A stretch of 15,132 bases of DNA from Microcoleaceae cyanobacterium UBA11344 (GTDB lineage: Bacteria; Cyanobacteriota; Cyanobacteriia; Cyanobacteriales; Microcoleaceae). The stretch spans positions 4,629 to 19,760 of the forward strand of contig DMYK01000519.1 in assembly GCA_003483675.1 (NCBI GenBank), given 5' to 3'. Below the pieces are notes generated by a model. That model searched no databases. It had not been told where the DNA came from and worked only from the letters and a program-made list of their open reading frames with translations. The position numbers were made by a program, and so were the translations under genes. Positions 14,717-15,132 of this stretch are shown here, in pieces; positions within the stretch are counted from its first letter, which is position 1, and the number at the start of each line of letters is the position of its first letter.

Positions 14717-15132
14717 ATGACAAAAACAATTGTAATCGATCCAGTCACGCGCATTGAAGGTCATGCCAAAATCTCAATCTTTCTGGATGATCTTGGCGAA
14801 GTCTCAGACGCGCATTTTCATGTAGTGGAATATCGCGGCTTTGAGAAATTTTGCGAAAATCGTCCCATGTGGGAAATGGCGGGGATCACATCGCGGATTT
14901 GTGGCATCTGTCCCGTTAGTCATTTACTTGCATCAGCCAAAACAGGCGATAAACTGCTGGCTGTAAAGATTCCGCCTGCGGGTGAAAAACTGCGCCGCTT
15001 GATGAATCTTGCCCAAATCACTCAATCTCACGCGCTTTCTTTTTTCCATTTAAGTTCTCCTGATTTTCTCCTCGGCTGGGATACCAATCCTGCAATCCGC
15101 AATGTATTTGGATTGATGTCTGCTAATCCCGA
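14717..15132 (+). CDS. hoxH: Bidirectional [NiFe] hydrogenase large subunit HoxH (5' part)
   Basis: HoxH holds the NiFe active site that makes or oxidises H2. The frame opens at ATG 14717 and stays open for 138 codons to the window edge; the full protein is about 475 residues. Seen are the N-terminal [12 protein letters not shown] (8-19), YRGFEKF (39-45) and [11 protein letters not shown] (59-69), with nickel ligands C62 and C65. The second CxxC pair and the C-terminal processing site for HoxW lie beyond the edge. The ribosome-binding site is weak (CGAG then a T-run). Whether the rest is intact cannot be judged here. Confidence 0.96.
   Translation, partial: MTKTIVIDPVTRIEGHAKISIFLDDLGEVSDAHFHVVEYRGFEKFCENRPMWEMAGITSRICGICPVSHLLASAKTGDKLLAVKIPPAGEKLRRLMNLAQITQSHALSFFHLSSPDFLLGWDTNPAIRNVFGLMSANP

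Overview
The window is cyanobacterial. The HIP1 palindrome GCGATCGC recurs throughout (for example near 468, 695, 2291, 5311, 6055, 6368, 8149, 8296, 9543, 10318, 13696 and 14001), and the genes are those of the cyanobacterial bidirectional [NiFe] hydrogenase (Hox) with its maturation factors. Palindromes of the AGAAACCCGGTTTCT type and several MITE-like elements suggest a repeat-rich, possibly filamentous non-heterocystous genome; that placement is an inference.

Left part, minus strand: hypA (cut by the window edge), hoxW (hydrogenase endopeptidase) and a pyruvate-kinase-like gene form one compact transcription unit. A repeat-bearing gap follows, then an ATP-type phosphofructokinase gene. 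Right part, plus strand: a hox cluster in the order hoxE, hoxF, hoxU, a ~7 kb block, hoxY, hoxH (cut by the right edge). The block holds a NuoE-like gene fragment, a decayed IS630-type transposase, an intact pyruvate:ferredoxin oxidoreductase gene (nifJ/PFOR), an intact dihydroorotate-dehydrogenase-like gene, an antibiotic-biosynthesis-monooxygenase-like pseudogene and a decayed second copy of the hoxU 3' end.

The cluster is a mixture of intact and broken genes. HoxU, HoxY and the visible part of HoxH keep every expected metal ligand, and HoxW and HypA look functional. HoxE carries two frameshifts. HoxF has lost its middle (roughly 275 codons, including most of the FMN/NADH-binding module and most of its 4Fe-4S ligands) and has a further frameshift. 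As read, the diaphorase that links the hydrogenase to NAD(P)H cannot be made from this locus. The 69-bp end of hoxU, including the first bases of hoxY, occurs on both sides of the block. The simplest reading is that hoxU and hoxY once overlapped directly and were separated by a duplicative rearrangement that brought in PFOR.

Together the window encodes much of a dark fermentative route: phosphofructokinase, pyruvate-kinase-like protein, PFOR (pyruvate to acetyl-CoA plus reduced ferredoxin), hydrogenase and its maturation. The most interesting hypothesis is a hydrogenase that has lost NAD(P)H coupling and, if still active, takes electrons through HoxU from ferredoxin or flavodoxin reduced by PFOR. 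The alternative is plain decay, sequencing error in hoxE, or an intact hoxEF elsewhere in the genome. A second item is the 647-bp gap between hoxY and hoxH, which holds a string of strong hairpins, two with GNRA tetraloops, between matching end motifs. It looks like a structured RNA, perhaps a relic of an IS200/IS605-type element.
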